A stretch of DNA of 64,000 nucleotides from Enoplolaimus lenunculus. Its lineage: Eukaryota > Nematoda > Enoplea > Enoplida > Thoracostomopsidae. Below are positions 24,601 to 34,867 of this stretch, piece by piece (position 1 is the first letter of the stretch; each line of letters starts with the position of its first letter). Below the pieces are notes generated by a model. It saw only the letters and a list, made by a program, of their open reading frames with translations. It was not told the DNA's origin and ran no database searches. The translations under genes and the position numbers were made by a program. The stretch spans positions 1 to 64,000 of the forward strand of contig JASANG010001984.1 in NCBI GenBank assembly GCA_030248215.1, read 5' to 3'.

Positions 24601-27305
24601 GTGTATGTCGCGGGGAAGAACTCAACGCCTTGCTACAACTATTATTTATCTTCTTTGACGAAAACAAAATATGGTTGTATTTAAGGCTTGAATTAAATCT
24701 CAGCGTTGCGCTTCAGCTTAATTAATCCAAGAATTATTCATTTCTATGTATTCCGTATGAGTAACTTTAGTAACAGAATTGTTTCGATGTTGTAAAAAAA
24801 TTTTAGGCTGGACGTGACGTGGGTACATTTGCAAAAATATCTAACCTGTTGATAGCATGTTGCCAAGTGAATTTCGAGTTCTTCAATTTGAGTTTGTTTT
24901 ATGTTTTGTTTAATTTTACTAAAACATAAAATACAAAGTATTTCGCCCCATGTAACGATCAGGGGCGCACTGTTTGTCTGTGGGACTAGAAACGAGTAAG
25001 CTTAAGTTTTAGACTAATTTTTTTGCTTGGCTTAGGCTTTACGCTGAGGCTTAGGCTAGGAATATGTTCATTCTTACGCTTAGGCTTAGGCTTAGGATTA
25101 TGCTTAGGAATATGCTTATAATACTGTTTCGCACCTGTTCTTTATATTGGCCAGTATTTCACAACATCGTTTGTTTCGGTACCAATTGCGATTTTATTTG
25201 ACAGATACGAATATGAACCGCCTACTTACGAATCATATAAATGAAATATGGTTTCTCTTGTAGGCCACAACGCGTTGAGCTTAACGAAATACAGAGTCAC
25301 CGGTTTGTAAAAAATCTGTCACGAAATTTAGTGCAAAAGTTCATGGATTTCAAAACTACGATTTCATGTGTCGCGCAATTTTTGAAATATATAACCTGTA
25401 CGAAGATTATTTGACGAACAAAGGATGGCCGGTAAACCAATTGGTACATTTACTTCAAAATATATAACCTGTACGAAGATTATTTGACGAACAAAGGATG
25501 GCCGGTAAACCAATTGGTACATTTACTTTAATTCGTTTTCTTTCTCGCTCAAGCGAAATTGAAGTTGTTCTATTTTCAGCTGAAGCGAGGACACTGTTGT
25601 AGCGGCGTCTGCTTGTGGAACAGACCCAGAAACGCGACTTCCGCTGGGTAATGGTGACATAAACGGTGCAACTGCTACAGTTCGGCTTGATTCCAGCGCA
25701 GCGTCCACACGATTAAGATGGTCTTTCTGGAATAAAATCATTTCGTTGTCCGGGTAAAAACTGTTTCCAATATGAACTGTCTCACAAAATAGTTATTCCG
25801 TCAAAATCATATGGGGCAATGATGACAGTTTAATCTGCGACAGGTGATTTTAACATATCGCGCCCCAGGTGGGAGGTGCTATGTACAGCGAAAACTGACT
25901 CATTTTATTTCTGTAACCGAAGAACCTGGGTAACTCATGCCCATGTTTAAAGCTTTTCTGTTATCCCCCAGCGTTTGCGCAAAGATCATTGGATTTTGCA
26001 AATTATTGCATATTTGGGCTTTCATAACACCCCCTGTTCATTCGACACCCTAATTTCACTTTTTTAAAAATTTGAGTTTTAAAATCTCAAGGTTCCCCTT
26101 TGGCGCGCAAAATTTTTTTAAAAACTTCGAAAGATTATATACCATTGGATGCATCTTGCGAAGCTGAGTCTAACTGTGTTAAATTTTGTGCAATCAAACG
26201 TCAGGCTAACGAGTTATAATCAAATAACTTATTTGGTACGCTGCCAACAATATGGTACTGCGCCAAATTAGTGAGTGGACCATAACTCGTTAACCAGAGG
26301 TTCGAATTTAATACAATTAGACTCAGGTGGGCAGGCTGCGTCGATTTTGGGTTCCAAGGACAGACCTTGGTTCTTGGGACCTTAATGAACTAAATTTTGA
26401 AAAATTCAAATTAGGTCATGGAAGAACCAAAGGAGGCTGTGAGAAGCTTATATGCAACAATTTTGAAAATACAACCGTCGTTGGGCAAACACCGGCTAGG
26501 GGGATAACCAACCACGCCCTGCATTTAGCCTACTTTTTTCGCATTGTTAAAAATTACAAAAAATGTTGAAAAAAATAATCAAATATTGAAATACTTAACA
26601 AACAGCTAAAGAACAATACCGATAAAAGCCGTTATTGATTCGGAAAAGAAAGTGAACAAATAACACGCAATGTTAGTGTCCTTCCACTAGTAATATGTGC
26701 TGTAACTCCTCGACCAGTAAGCATCTTGACTTTCAGTACATCTATCGCACTTAATTCGGCAACTGCAGGACTGCGCTATTATTTGAAAATGTTACACTAG
26801 CTGGCAAAGTTCACCCGAACGTATGATTCCTGCATCGTTCCGGCAGAAAATCGATATCCGGATCCAGCTTCAAGGGAGATACTGCCAGGGATTCCGGCAA
26901 TTCGGGTATTTGAATTTTAAATAGTTTTAGAGTAAATGCATCAATCAATGCCTTTGGCTTTAACTTTTGGCACACTTTTGACGGGTCAATTGTGGGAATT
27001 TTTTAAAAATGGCAAAAATAAGCCTAAAAGAGACATCGTTTCAACTATCAAATTTCCTTCTACGTCCGGCTTCGGATTTTGTTGACCTCTGGCTCTGGCA
27101 GTTCTCACTTCCGGTTATACCCTCCTAGTGGCACACGAAGGATATTAAAAATCTAACTAACATGCCGGCGCTCGAGCCGCATTAGTTTCGTTCGAAGAAT
27201 TTTGTTTTCATTGGTCAGTGTTGCAACTGTTCGTTTGACTTGTAACAATTCTTCTGTCAAGTCTTCTCGCGATGGCTTGCTATAGTCATCTGAAGGCATG
27301 ATATA
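15688..27305 (-). CDS. IQCE: IQCE-like coiled-coil and IQ-motif protein
   Basis: In vertebrates IQCE sits at the ciliary EvC zone with EFCAB7 and EVC/EVC2 and supports Hedgehog signalling. Exons in coding order: 27162-27305, 25527-25726, 24846-24918, 24007-24103, 23332-23375, 21480-21736, 18195-18307, 16081-16523, 15688-15780. Splice phases agree at every join, giving 487 residues plus stop TGA at 15688-15690. Residues ~13-48 form a coiled coil ending ILRTKLMRLERRH (human IQCE has a similar MRTKLRRLE). SSLQLKIEQLQFRLSEKENE runs into KIKQNIKQTQIEELEIHLA and IARLRQLM, matching the conserved IQCE block that includes an LEEM...EVHRLQ run. A long basic, Ser-rich linker follows, and the last exon (IRLASAIAAHMARVEHLK) looks like the final IQ motif. 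Human IQCE has more N-terminal sequence; see the exon at 28347. Confidence 0.82.
16638..16898. mobile_element. TTAA-target MITE (piggyBac-like) with a tRNA-like core
   Basis: Ends CCCTTTCTCACAT and ATGTGAGAAGGGG are inverted repeats, flanked by TTAA (16634-16637 and 16899-16902), as in piggyBac elements. On the minus strand the core has TAGCTGAGTGGTAATGG (A-box-like) and GAGTTCGAATCC (B-box-like), as in a tRNA or tRNA-derived SINE. It lies in an IQCE intron. Confidence 0.7.
16983..17238. mobile_element. Foldback element with ~28-bp inverted ends
   Basis: GCTATTCAGGCAAATTACAA at the left and TTGGTAATTTGTGTGAATAGC at the right are near-perfect inverted repeats, with further internal inverted TTGGCCTAGGCCAA blocks. 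No clear target duplication seen. Confidence 0.55.
17300..17880. repeat. Dispersed repeat, ATATATAATTTGTC family
   Basis: Non-coding AT-rich repeat with inverted GACAAATTATATA blocks, runs of AAAAATTCGAATTT and a TGGAGCGAGCTAAACAAGTC phrase. Relatives at about 20150-20760, 25975-26560, 40520-41345 and 61450-62290. Confidence 0.65.
17905..18115. mobile_element. Second copies of the TTAA/tRNA-like element, rearranged
   Basis: 17905-17946 matches the right end (GAGTTGCTTATAGGCAACTC ... GAGAAGGGGTTA) and 17974-18115 matches the left end plus the tRNA-like core of the element at 16638. The order is swapped, so these are pieces of two adjacent or rearranged copies. Shorter left-end pieces lie at about 27616 and 27774. 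Confidence 0.6.
18620..19140. repeat. ATATCCGGATATCCGG-type repeat
   Basis: Begins GGGCATCGGATATTTTTTCATATCCGG and continues with sequence also found inside the element at 21975-22759 (ACTTGCGTTG..., AAACCACTGCAA.AGAGATTC). One end only is recognisable. In an IQCE intron. Confidence 0.5.
20307..20516. mobile_element. Palindromic MITE, TA target
   Basis: Starts CACTGTAAAAAA and ends TTTTTTGCAGTG, flanked by TA (20305-20306, 20517-20518). The whole element is a near-perfect hairpin built from GAGTCAAATTTGACTC phrases. It is inserted inside a GCTTAGG repeat (20281-20600). Sister copy at 29997-30214. Confidence 0.85.
21975..22759. mobile_element. hAT-like non-autonomous element with nested repeat
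   Basis: TAGAGATGGGC and GCCCATCTATA ends with subterminal ATATCCGGATATCCGG arrays. Flanks GTAAAGAC (21967-21974) and GTAAAATC (22760-22767) match at 6 of 8 positions, consistent with an old hAT insertion. It contains a copy of the GAGTCC-family tail at 22200-22440. Confidence 0.65.
24955..25155. repeat. GCTTAGG-rich dispersed repeat
   Basis: Starts GATCAGGGGCG and ends GCACCTGTTCTTTATATTGGCC, with an inner tract of degenerate GCTTAGG (TTAGGC) repeats. Same element type as 5946-6110, 34868-35075 and 54366-54570. In an IQCE intron. Confidence 0.75.
25386..25530. repeat. 74-bp tandem duplication over an IQCE splice donor
   Basis: Two near-identical copies meet at about 25459/25460. Each contains the TTGGTACATTTACTT block whose minus-strand reading holds the GTAAAT donor used by exon 25527-25726, so the intron start is duplicated. 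Confidence 0.8.
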
Positions 27306-27502
27306 CTGAATTGAAAGAATTGAATTTGAATTGTTTTTGTTTTTTCAAAATTTAGCAAATTACATTTTGGAGAACGCGCTGAAGTCTCTTGGCATGTATA
27401 TATTTGCTTCAAGTGTCAATCCGATAAACAGTCACGCATGGCATCGGTGGCAAATATTCTCAATATTCGCCTGCGTTTTCTTGGAGTTTTTTCGGATTCG
27501 TC

Positions 27503-27810
27503 AAACATGTTGGTTCGGCGAACGGCGTGGTAACAAACGTAACTAAAAATTTGACCATTTTCACATTTTCTGTCAGTGTTTATATAAAAGCTAGCAATTG
27601 AAATTTTTTCCAGTAACCATTTCTCACATGAATATTTTCTTTTTTGCACAATATCAAATTTCTAACATGTTGGTGCGGCGAACGGCGTGGTAACAAACGT
27701 AACTAAAAATTTGTCCATTTTCACATTTTCTGTCAGTGTTTATATAAAAGATAGCAATTGAAATTTTTTCCATTAACCATTTCTCACATGAATATTTTCT
27801 TTTTTGTATA
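27503..27810. repeat. ~158-bp tandem duplication
   Basis: Two copies of a block starting ACATGTTGGT(T/G)CGGCGAACGG and ending in CATGAATATTTTCTTTTTTG. It includes the left end of the TTAA-type MITE. Just upstream of the first firm IQCE exon. Confidence 0.8.
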
Positions 27811-28346
27811 ATATCAAATTTCAAGCCCGGATTATGATCGCAAACTTACGGGTGAAAAGCGTTTGCTATACCACTCACATTCATATACCTAGTAATCGTT
27901 AAAAACTCCGCTATGTGTACGAATTCATGCATACTCTGTCTTTGAAGGGGGCATTGATTGCAAATGAAAATTTTTTCAATTCAAAGCAGCAATCCCGTGC
28001 TACCTAGTCCATATGAACATAAAGAATTAAGTATTCGAAATTAGAGCGTGAACCTTTTTATAGACAATATATACGTCCTCATTTTCAAACTATGCGCCAA
28101 GCAGTAACAGTAAAGTTTGAAAGATTAAGCGGAAACTTTAGGTCCGCAATTGGGAACGGTTACAACGCGGTGCAACAAACTGTTCCTAATAAAGTTTTTG
28201 ATGCCGTTAATATCGTTTTCGCTCAGGACGGAAAGACGTCCGTAAGGGGAGAGGCGTTACATCCACCTTTCGATTTCTAAACAATTTACAAAAAAACGTC
28301 ACAGATACTTGGAACATGTATTTTGTTCACTTCTGATTTTACTCAC

Positions 28347-28488
28347 GATAATCTTTGTTGAAACTGTTGATACGCCGTAAATATTGATTTATTTTGCGTG
28401 GTGAAGCTGAATATCCAGCAATACGCCAGTCGAGACCATCCAAGCTATCGACGCTTGGAAATTTTGACATTAATCGATAAAAATTCAT
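28347..28488 (-). CDS. Candidate N-terminal coding exon of the IQCE-like gene
   Basis: ATG at 28488 (a second in-frame ATG at 28470), 142 nt, leaving in phase 1 at a good donor (GTGAGT, 28341-28346). Encoded peptide starts MNFYRLMSKFPSVDSLDG and has a basic stretch SASPRKINQYLRR. It lies just upstream of the first firm exon on the same strand, but that exon is entered in phase 0, so an unseen exon of length 3n+2 would be needed between them. Alternatively translation starts at the ATG of 27297-27299 and this is another transcript. Confidence 0.4.
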
Positions 28489-29096
28489 TTCAATATATTA
28501 AGAACTGTAACGTGCCTGTCAAAATTAATTGGTTTAACTGCAAATGATGATGCAAGAAATTGTTTGATTTATATAAATTTTTTTTGGGTTTCAATTTTAA
28601 TTTTTAAACATTAACACACAAGGCTATTCACAGTACACTGCCACGCTGCTTCGGCCAAACAATGATATGATCGTTCGGTTCCCACTGCCGTCTGCAGGGG
28701 AACGATTTGGAAACATAATTTTCGCGAAATTCCGAGAAAGACTAAAAACGAGCGTTTTCATAGACACTGGTAAAACATTCTGCATCTTACAGTCCAAAAC
28801 CTGTTCTCATTCGCTACGTTCGCTGGCAAGAATCTTAAATGGAGGTTACACCGTCACGAAGAAAATCAAAACTACCCGCTGTCAGGGCACAAAAGTCTCA
28901 TAGCAGGAGTATTATTTTACGCTTAATCTTTCAGATCTTATATCTTATGCATATGACAGAGACCATTTTGTGTTCTAAACTGTCTCATAAACCCACAAAA
29001 GTCAAATCATTGTTCATAAAACCAAATCCGTGCAGCAATTGTAACCCTATCAATAGAACGAAAATTTACCTACCATTCAAATCGATGTAGCGCCGT

Positions 29097-29133
29097 GTCG
29101 CTAGACAACACTGTGTTATAGTTGCTAAGCGAC
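29097..29133 (-). promoter_or_regulatory. Two X-box-like (RFX) sites upstream of IQCE
   Basis: 29097-29109 reads GTCGCTAGACAAC (GTTGTCTAGCGAC on the minus strand) and 29121-29133 reads GTTGCTAAGCGAC. Both fit the RFX X-box dyad style (GTTGC...GCAAC-like half sites). A possible short 5' exon ends at about 29070-29074 with GTAGGT/GTAAAT donors. X-boxes upstream of a ciliary gene are expected from known RFX regulation. Confidence 0.55.
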
Positions 29134-29281
29134 GAGCTGATTAATCTGCATCCTGTAGCTGTATTCTAAGTGCCGCTTGAAGGATTTCCTTTCGCCGCAG
29201 GGAAATAATGGTTTTTGCGTTATCTCATCTAGGTGAGATCGCGTTTAGATAGTTGTTCGGAACGTTTTTATTTTCCCCCGC

Positions 29282-29719
29282 CAGGGTGCAACCCTAATTA
29301 TAAAATACCGGTACCGAAACCGGAAAGTTAAAAGAATACCGGAACCGGAGCTGGAACCGGAAAATAAACAATATTTGTTACCGAAAAACTCATTTTTAAG
29401 CGCTATTTTATCTCTTTTAATACTGTAAACACACCATTTGAATGCCAAAATACTGAAACAAATGCTGTAGATGGTAACATATGATAAATTGTGGAGTATG
29501 ACACAAATTGAAATTTTTGCAATACACGCTCGGACAATTTTTGCTAAATAAAGTAAGAACAATATGCCAATTTTTCTAAAATTTTCGAATGAGAAAAAAA
29601 TTTTCAATACCGAAAATACCGGAAAATTTTGGTGAAAAAATACGTATTTCTAATACCGGAACCGGATAGTGAAAAATACCGGATTTCCCTACCGGAACCG
29701 GCATTCCGGTTTCACCCTG
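29282..29719. mobile_element. hAT-type MITE, 438 bp
   Basis: CAGGGTGCAACC start and GGTTTCACCCTG end; interior CCGGAACCGG strings and core are the reverse complement relative of the 4588-5000 element. Flanks are C-rich, so the target duplication is not clear. Confidence 0.75.
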
Positions 29720-29934
29720 CCCCCCCCCACAATTATAACATTTTCCCCTGCATATAAAAAATCTTCTTTATTGCAGAACGTTCTTTGTATATATCGACAT
29801 TGGCAAATAATCTGTCAAGATTGCCCACATCATTTCAGTGGTATGGTTATGATAGAGAAAAAGTGTCGGTAATTCGTCACAGTTTTTAATTTGCATAGGC
29901 GCCTACTGTAGTGATCCAAACAAGAGGGGAAATA

Positions 29935-30560
29935 AGAAGGGTTCCCCATTTTGAGTCCTAATTAAAAGTAGTCCACATCCCTAATATGAGTCTGTACACT
30001 GTAAAAAATGGGTAGTCAAATTGACTGTCTCGGAAATAGGCTTTTCCAGACTACACAAACTGAGTCGAATTTGACTCCGCCAGAGTTAAATTCGATTCAC
30101 TGAATCGCTCAGTGAATCCAATTTGACTCCGGCGGAGTCAAATTTGACTCAGTTTGTGTAGTCAGGTAAAGCCTGTTTTCGAGAGAGTCATTTTGACTCC
30201 CCATTTTTACAGTGTAAAAGCGGATAGAGCCCAAAACCCTAATTGGAGTCCATAAATATCAACAATCCCTAATTGTAGTGCATAAATGACTCCATGACCA
30301 AATAAAGTTGAGTTCAAAACTTTTAGGCATACATAAGTTTTGAAAAGTATATTCTTAAGTGTAACCTTGCATTATCGCTCAAGCTTTTTTATTCAAAACA
30401 AACGTTCAATTCAACAGATAGTTGCAATACCTGATATATCAGCAACGAATTTAAAAATAAATAACAGTCCGCACTAAATAACAAGGAAGGCTACCTTCTA
30501 GAGAGGTCAAATAAATATCAGCCTCCAACACTCTTATTCGGGTTTCTACAGTATTTAGTA
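29935..30560. repeat. GAGTCC-type repeat interrupted by a MITE
   Basis: The repeat continues cleanly across 29997-30214 if the palindromic MITE and one TA are removed (GAGTCTGTA ... AAAGCGGATAG), as in the uninterrupted copies at 15110 and 46549. Confidence 0.75.
29997..30214. mobile_element. Palindromic MITE, TA target (second copy)
   Basis: CACTGTAAAAAATG start, CCATTTTTACAGTG end, TA on both sides (29995-29996, 30215-30216). Hairpin arms share the GAGTCAAATTTGACTC phrases of the copy at 20307. Confidence 0.85.
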
Positions 30561-31418
30561 CAACTATTAGATTTTGTGTATATATATTTTGCATTCCTGT
30601 TATATTATACCTTGACAGTTTTATACGCCGCCCAATGGGTCAGATATCAATCCACACGTCATGCTATTTTTTTATGTAAAGCATCACGCAAAAATTACAG
30701 AACGACTGAAAGACCTGTACAAATATGAATTTTACGCATCGCCAGGATTTCTACTAAATATTTTAGCGATAAATTTTATGTATTAAAACAGCAGGTTTCC
30801 TCTTTGCTAAACACTTAGTCATATTTCACTGTTTACTTTTAGTAAAAAGCCTTAAATATCTTCTTTTACGTGAAAGTATTTCGTTTTTAATGTTTAATAT
30901 ACATACATCTTTTACTTGAGAGTAAAACTCAAAAGACGACGTCTTGATAATTGTTATTTACCACTTTATATTTGTGGCTAGAAAATTTGCGGCTATTGTG
31001 GTTTAGTTACGCATTAGCAGGTTGTTTGTCTGAATTTGTAGACGAGCAGTATAGTTTTTGCTGCTAAATGCTAAAACAACTATTTATACCAGTCTTTAGA
31101 CCGCCAACGGAGCTGAGGATACACCCCGGTACTTAACCATCGGAGAGTCGGAACAATTCGTTGGTAGGCATTGCATTGAATTGTCGGGGGATAGAGGAAT
31201 CTCAAAGGCACCTATACCGAGATTTTCGGGATTTGGGCATGGTAACTATAATCCTGTTTGCAGATTTTTTGCCTGACTCAACCCCGCAAGTTTGCGGCAA
31301 CCTCCGCTGGCGTATGCACCTTTTAGGTATATGACAGCTTTGTAGTGTGTGCAGCATGTTTATCATCGTGTTATTGTAACGAGGTCAAGTGAGTTGTTAC
31401 TGAGTTTTTGTGGTTGGT
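30561..31418. other. Spacer left of the tandem duplication
   Basis: AT-rich then, from about 31090, moderately GC-rich sequence. No gene or named element recognised. Confidence 0.4.
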
Positions 31419-31425
31419 ATTTCAG

Positions 31426-31675
31426 CCGCCAAAAGGCAGACAACTTGGCTAATTTACGCGTGATTTTTATGACTCCGCCGTCCGCCGACAGGCAGTTCAT
31501 TTCCTTGCTAATTCTGGACACCGCTGTCGGGCAGGCGTGCGTGTTTCACTGCTGCGCGGTTACAAACGGTAATGAATATTGCGTAGCTAGAAAGCGGGTT
31601 GGCCCCTGTGCAAGATTAGAGAGCTGGCAATACGAACCGAGCAGCCGTAGTCTAAACCGGGATATCTTAGCGCCG
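31426..31675 (+). CDS. Orphan Cys-rich exon, unit 1
   Basis: 250 nt after a TTTCAG acceptor (phase 2-to-1 entry) to a strong GTAAGT donor, leaving in phase 0; the frame also stays open to a TAG at 31766, so it could be a terminal exon. Encodes a stretch with VGQACVFHCCAVTNGNEYC and RKRVGPCARLESW. No family recognised. The duplication breakpoint falls exactly at this exon's acceptor, so the upstream partner sequence differs between the two units. Confidence 0.4.
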
Positions 31676-32495
31676 GTAAGTTCATGGGAGCAACATAAAC
31701 AACCAACAAACTTCCAACGCCTTAGTACAATAGACGTGTTTGAAACAAGCAGTGTAGAAATTGTATAGCAAACTGCGTGTACGCGTAGTTCAACCAAACA
31801 CTTATTATTTCACCTACTAAAACATCTTCGTTGCACTATAAAGCAAGCGTTTAGTGGCATAAACAAATGGGTTTAAGTTTTGCAAACTATGCAATTGATA
31901 GGTTATATGCGGTTAAGTTAGAGTGTTCTCGATAAAATTTTCAATAATATATAGTCAAAACAAAAATCCCAAAGCAATGTGAAATTTGAAAGAAATCTAG
32001 GGGGAGAGGTTTGCTACATTATCAAATGTTGAATAAAGTTGCCTTTTGATTCTCTCAATGTCAATATTTGCCTTTGAGGCAAATGCATTGTTTCAATAGA
32101 CAAGTCATCCATTAACGTTTTTGCACTTGCGGAAGCATTGGTACATGATCTTCAATTTTCCTGTTTTTTTTGTTTTAACCGGGGAAAACGGAAAAACCAT
32201 TTTTCCGTTCGATTCAATTTTTACAAAACAACCAACCCTGGCCTAAAATGTTTAAATACTGCGGAGTTTTGCAAAATAAGTAATTTGGGTAGGAATAAAG
32301 TTTTTTATTGCGTTATTCATGTTTGTTGTTTACATCTTTATTTTAAACACTTTACACTGTAGTGAGTTTCGAAACCCTGGCCTAAAATGTTTAAATACTG
32401 CGGAGTTTTGCAAAATAATGTGGAGAATTTTTACTATTTTAAAACATCGAACTCAACTAAGTATGCGACATCAAGCATACGCTTCGTTCAATAAA

Positions 32496-33155
32496 ATGGC
32501 GTTGTTTTCGTTTTACAACTTTTTGCTGTTAGTACAGGTATAAAATACGTATTTCATACGTAAACTCAACTTTTATGCATTACCAAGGGCGTTGGTAGTG
32601 GAAGGTGATGGAGGGGTGCACTTCTTTCTACTGGTGTGAGCGGACAAAAATGTTTCACCTGCTTTTCCAACATACGTAACTTATGACCATTTCTATGAAA
32701 AAATGGCAAAAAAATTCGCGATTCGAAAACAAGCTGAATATTTCATTCTTTTAGTGATCACGTTCACGCCGCCTAACCTTCTATGACATTTTCAGCGTGG
32801 AATGTGGCTATAACATCGACCCACGACCCGCCTTTTACCCGCGCTTGAAGTTTAAACAGGTATTTTTAAGACCGATGGTGATTTTTTTCTTTAAATAGAG
32901 TATGTTTCGCTCGCACATTAACACTTAAAAATTTCGTGTGAGTAAATCTATCAACTTTGTACCCGATTGCTGCACATCTTTACTCGCGGGTATACCCGCG
33001 GCTGAAATTTATTACCCTAATCCTGCGCTTACCTGCGGGTAAAGTCCCACTCTGGAGATCTTGCCCTACAAGCGACTGGGTGCAAACTCGCATTCCGTTA
33101 TCGAGGGTTCAGAGACCACGGCAAGTGGGACAGAATTTTAGTGGTTTGCAACTGA
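32496..33155 (+). CDS. Candidate small secreted protein, unit 1
   Basis: Three exons with compatible phases: 32496-32527, 32796-32859, 33045-33155. They give 68 residues, beginning with a short hydrophobic leader (MALFSFYNFLLVECG) and ending KWDRILVVCN before TGA. Four cysteines or fewer in the mature part. The first donor is GTTAGT, a form also used in MED27 and IQCE here. The last acceptor (GGGTAAAG) has a poor pyrimidine tract, so this model is tentative. No homologue recognised. Confidence 0.3.
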
Positions 33156-33424
33156 CTCTTCTTTTGGCCCAGTTTAATTACGTTATGCTGTCAAGCTACT
33201 ATATAAAATTGTATTCACCTGCAAGTACTAAGGCTCGTAATTGCAGTTTTCCAAATTCGGTATCCAAAAGTCATCCACATTTAGTGTACACCCGCCAGAC
33301 AACTGGCTGACCGTACATACACATGCCACTTTGTCAGTACGTCGTAGAAAGGAAAGCTGTTTAGTATCGAGTCTGTCAGAAGAGACTCTGCTTTACACAT
33401 AATACAGTCTATCCGAAGGGACTC

Positions 33425-33865
33425 TATTTAGCGAGGTTTGACGACAATTCGTAACACAACAACTCGTCGACCGACAATTCGAAGCCAACTCGTCGATCCC
33501 GACAATTTCTCACGCCAACAACTAGCCATACCCGATAACTAGTAGACACCGACAACTCGTCGACAACCCCGACAACTTGTCGTATAGACAACTCGTCGAC
33601 CCCGATAGCTTGTCGCCCGACAACTCATCAACCCCGAAATCTTGTCGCTTGCCAGTTGCTACGACAGCGCCTCGACCCGACAACTCGTCGACAAAGACAA
33701 CTTGTCCCTGCCAGTAGGTACGACAACTTGTCGATCCGACGAGTTGTCTAGGGGTCGACGAGTTGTTGGGACGTCAAGTTGTCGAAGTCGATGAGTTGTC
33801 TTGGCGATAAGTTGTCGGGGTCGACGAGTTGTCGGGTTCACAAGTTATCTGATCGACGAAATGTC
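33425..33865. repeat. Palindromic minisatellite, unit 1
   Basis: Degenerate GACAACTCGTCG repeats run to about 33725, then switch to the complement CGACGAGTTGTC to about 33865. The array therefore forms one large imperfect hairpin with short hairpins within each repeat. Confidence 0.9.
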
Positions 33866-34412
33866 GGCCGATCGTAAATTCGTTTAGCGATTATACAGAA
33901 CCTGTCCAAAGGATTTCTTATCTTTAAAACACTGTGTTCGAACAGTGTCCACTTTGTCTTTACTTATTCGAAGCGACTACTGCCAAAACACACAAAACTT
34001 AGTATACTCGTTGTTGAGTTCAAATATCATAAGAGCAATATTGTTTCAGCGAAGTGTGTGGACATTTTTTACAGTAGCGTAGACAGTATAACGTTGATGA
34101 CCCATTATTGTATTATATTTTTATGCCACTGGGATTTGCGGCAGATATAGGCCCCATTGCGTTTGGTTTTAATTTCGTAGTAATGTATGGATATCATTTT
34201 GAAAAATCGAAATTGCTTCGCAGACCTTTACATAGTACGCATCTTACTGCCCCTGTACACAAAAACCTTTTGAACTTGAAATGGTTTATTGCTGTTAAGT
34301 TATTTAAAGCTTCGTCAGCGTTTGTCCGTGACGGATCTAGCGTACCGGGAGACCAGTTCTGCCGTGGTTTACAATCAAAATAATTCACATGGAACTCACA
34401 GTGTGGTTTTAG

Positions 34413-34638
34413 CGTGATACCGGAAAAGTATGGCGGAAACGCAAACCCAAATTCAAAATTTTGCATCGTCAGCGCAATTCGTAACTCTGTATTATATTCT
34501 AATTGTTGCCACGCGCCTCAAATCTGTAAAATTTCGAAACCCAAAACTGACCACAAAGCCGGAAAATTCTGGATCCATTACTGGTGTTTGCTTATTGAAG
34601 AAGTGAGCTATACGCAAATGTTGTTAAGTAGAAATTAG
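34413..34638 (+). CDS. Possible exon of unknown protein, unit 1
   Basis: Open frame after a GGTTTTAG acceptor, encoding VIPEKYGGNANPNSKFC and NCCHAPQICKISKPK, with five or six cysteines. A GTGAGC donor lies after LLIEE; otherwise a stop at 34636. A copy lies at 53904-54129 with one Glu-to-Lys change. Relationship to the module gene downstream is unproven. Confidence 0.25.
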
Positions 34639-34867
34639 TTAATATCAAATCTAAAGACTATATAATTCATATCTATATGAACATAATACTTGGTTTCGTA
34701 AGAGTTGAAATATGCTCTCTAATACGAAAAATTACAAAATATTATTTCGGTCGCAGCCAGTCTTCAAATCCGTGTCAGGGCCGTTGTCTCATGTACACAG
34801 TCTTTAGCGGCAGATTCAGGATTTTCCGGCGATTGATAAAACTGCTTCGCATTCCTATTGATGTTAC

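Noticed and set aside
25250-25380. Plus-strand exon-like stretch after a TTTCTCTTGTAG acceptor
   Set aside because: No partner exon on that strand and it sits in an IQCE intron.
28092-28280. Plus-strand 62-codon ORF near the IQCE start
   Set aside because: Composition is coding-like, but no family, start context or splice partner; the minus strand there gave no usable exon either.
34194-34466. Minus-strand 90-codon ORF present in three copies
   Set aside because: Copies are near-identical because of the recent duplication, so conservation says nothing; overlaps an equally open plus-strand frame.
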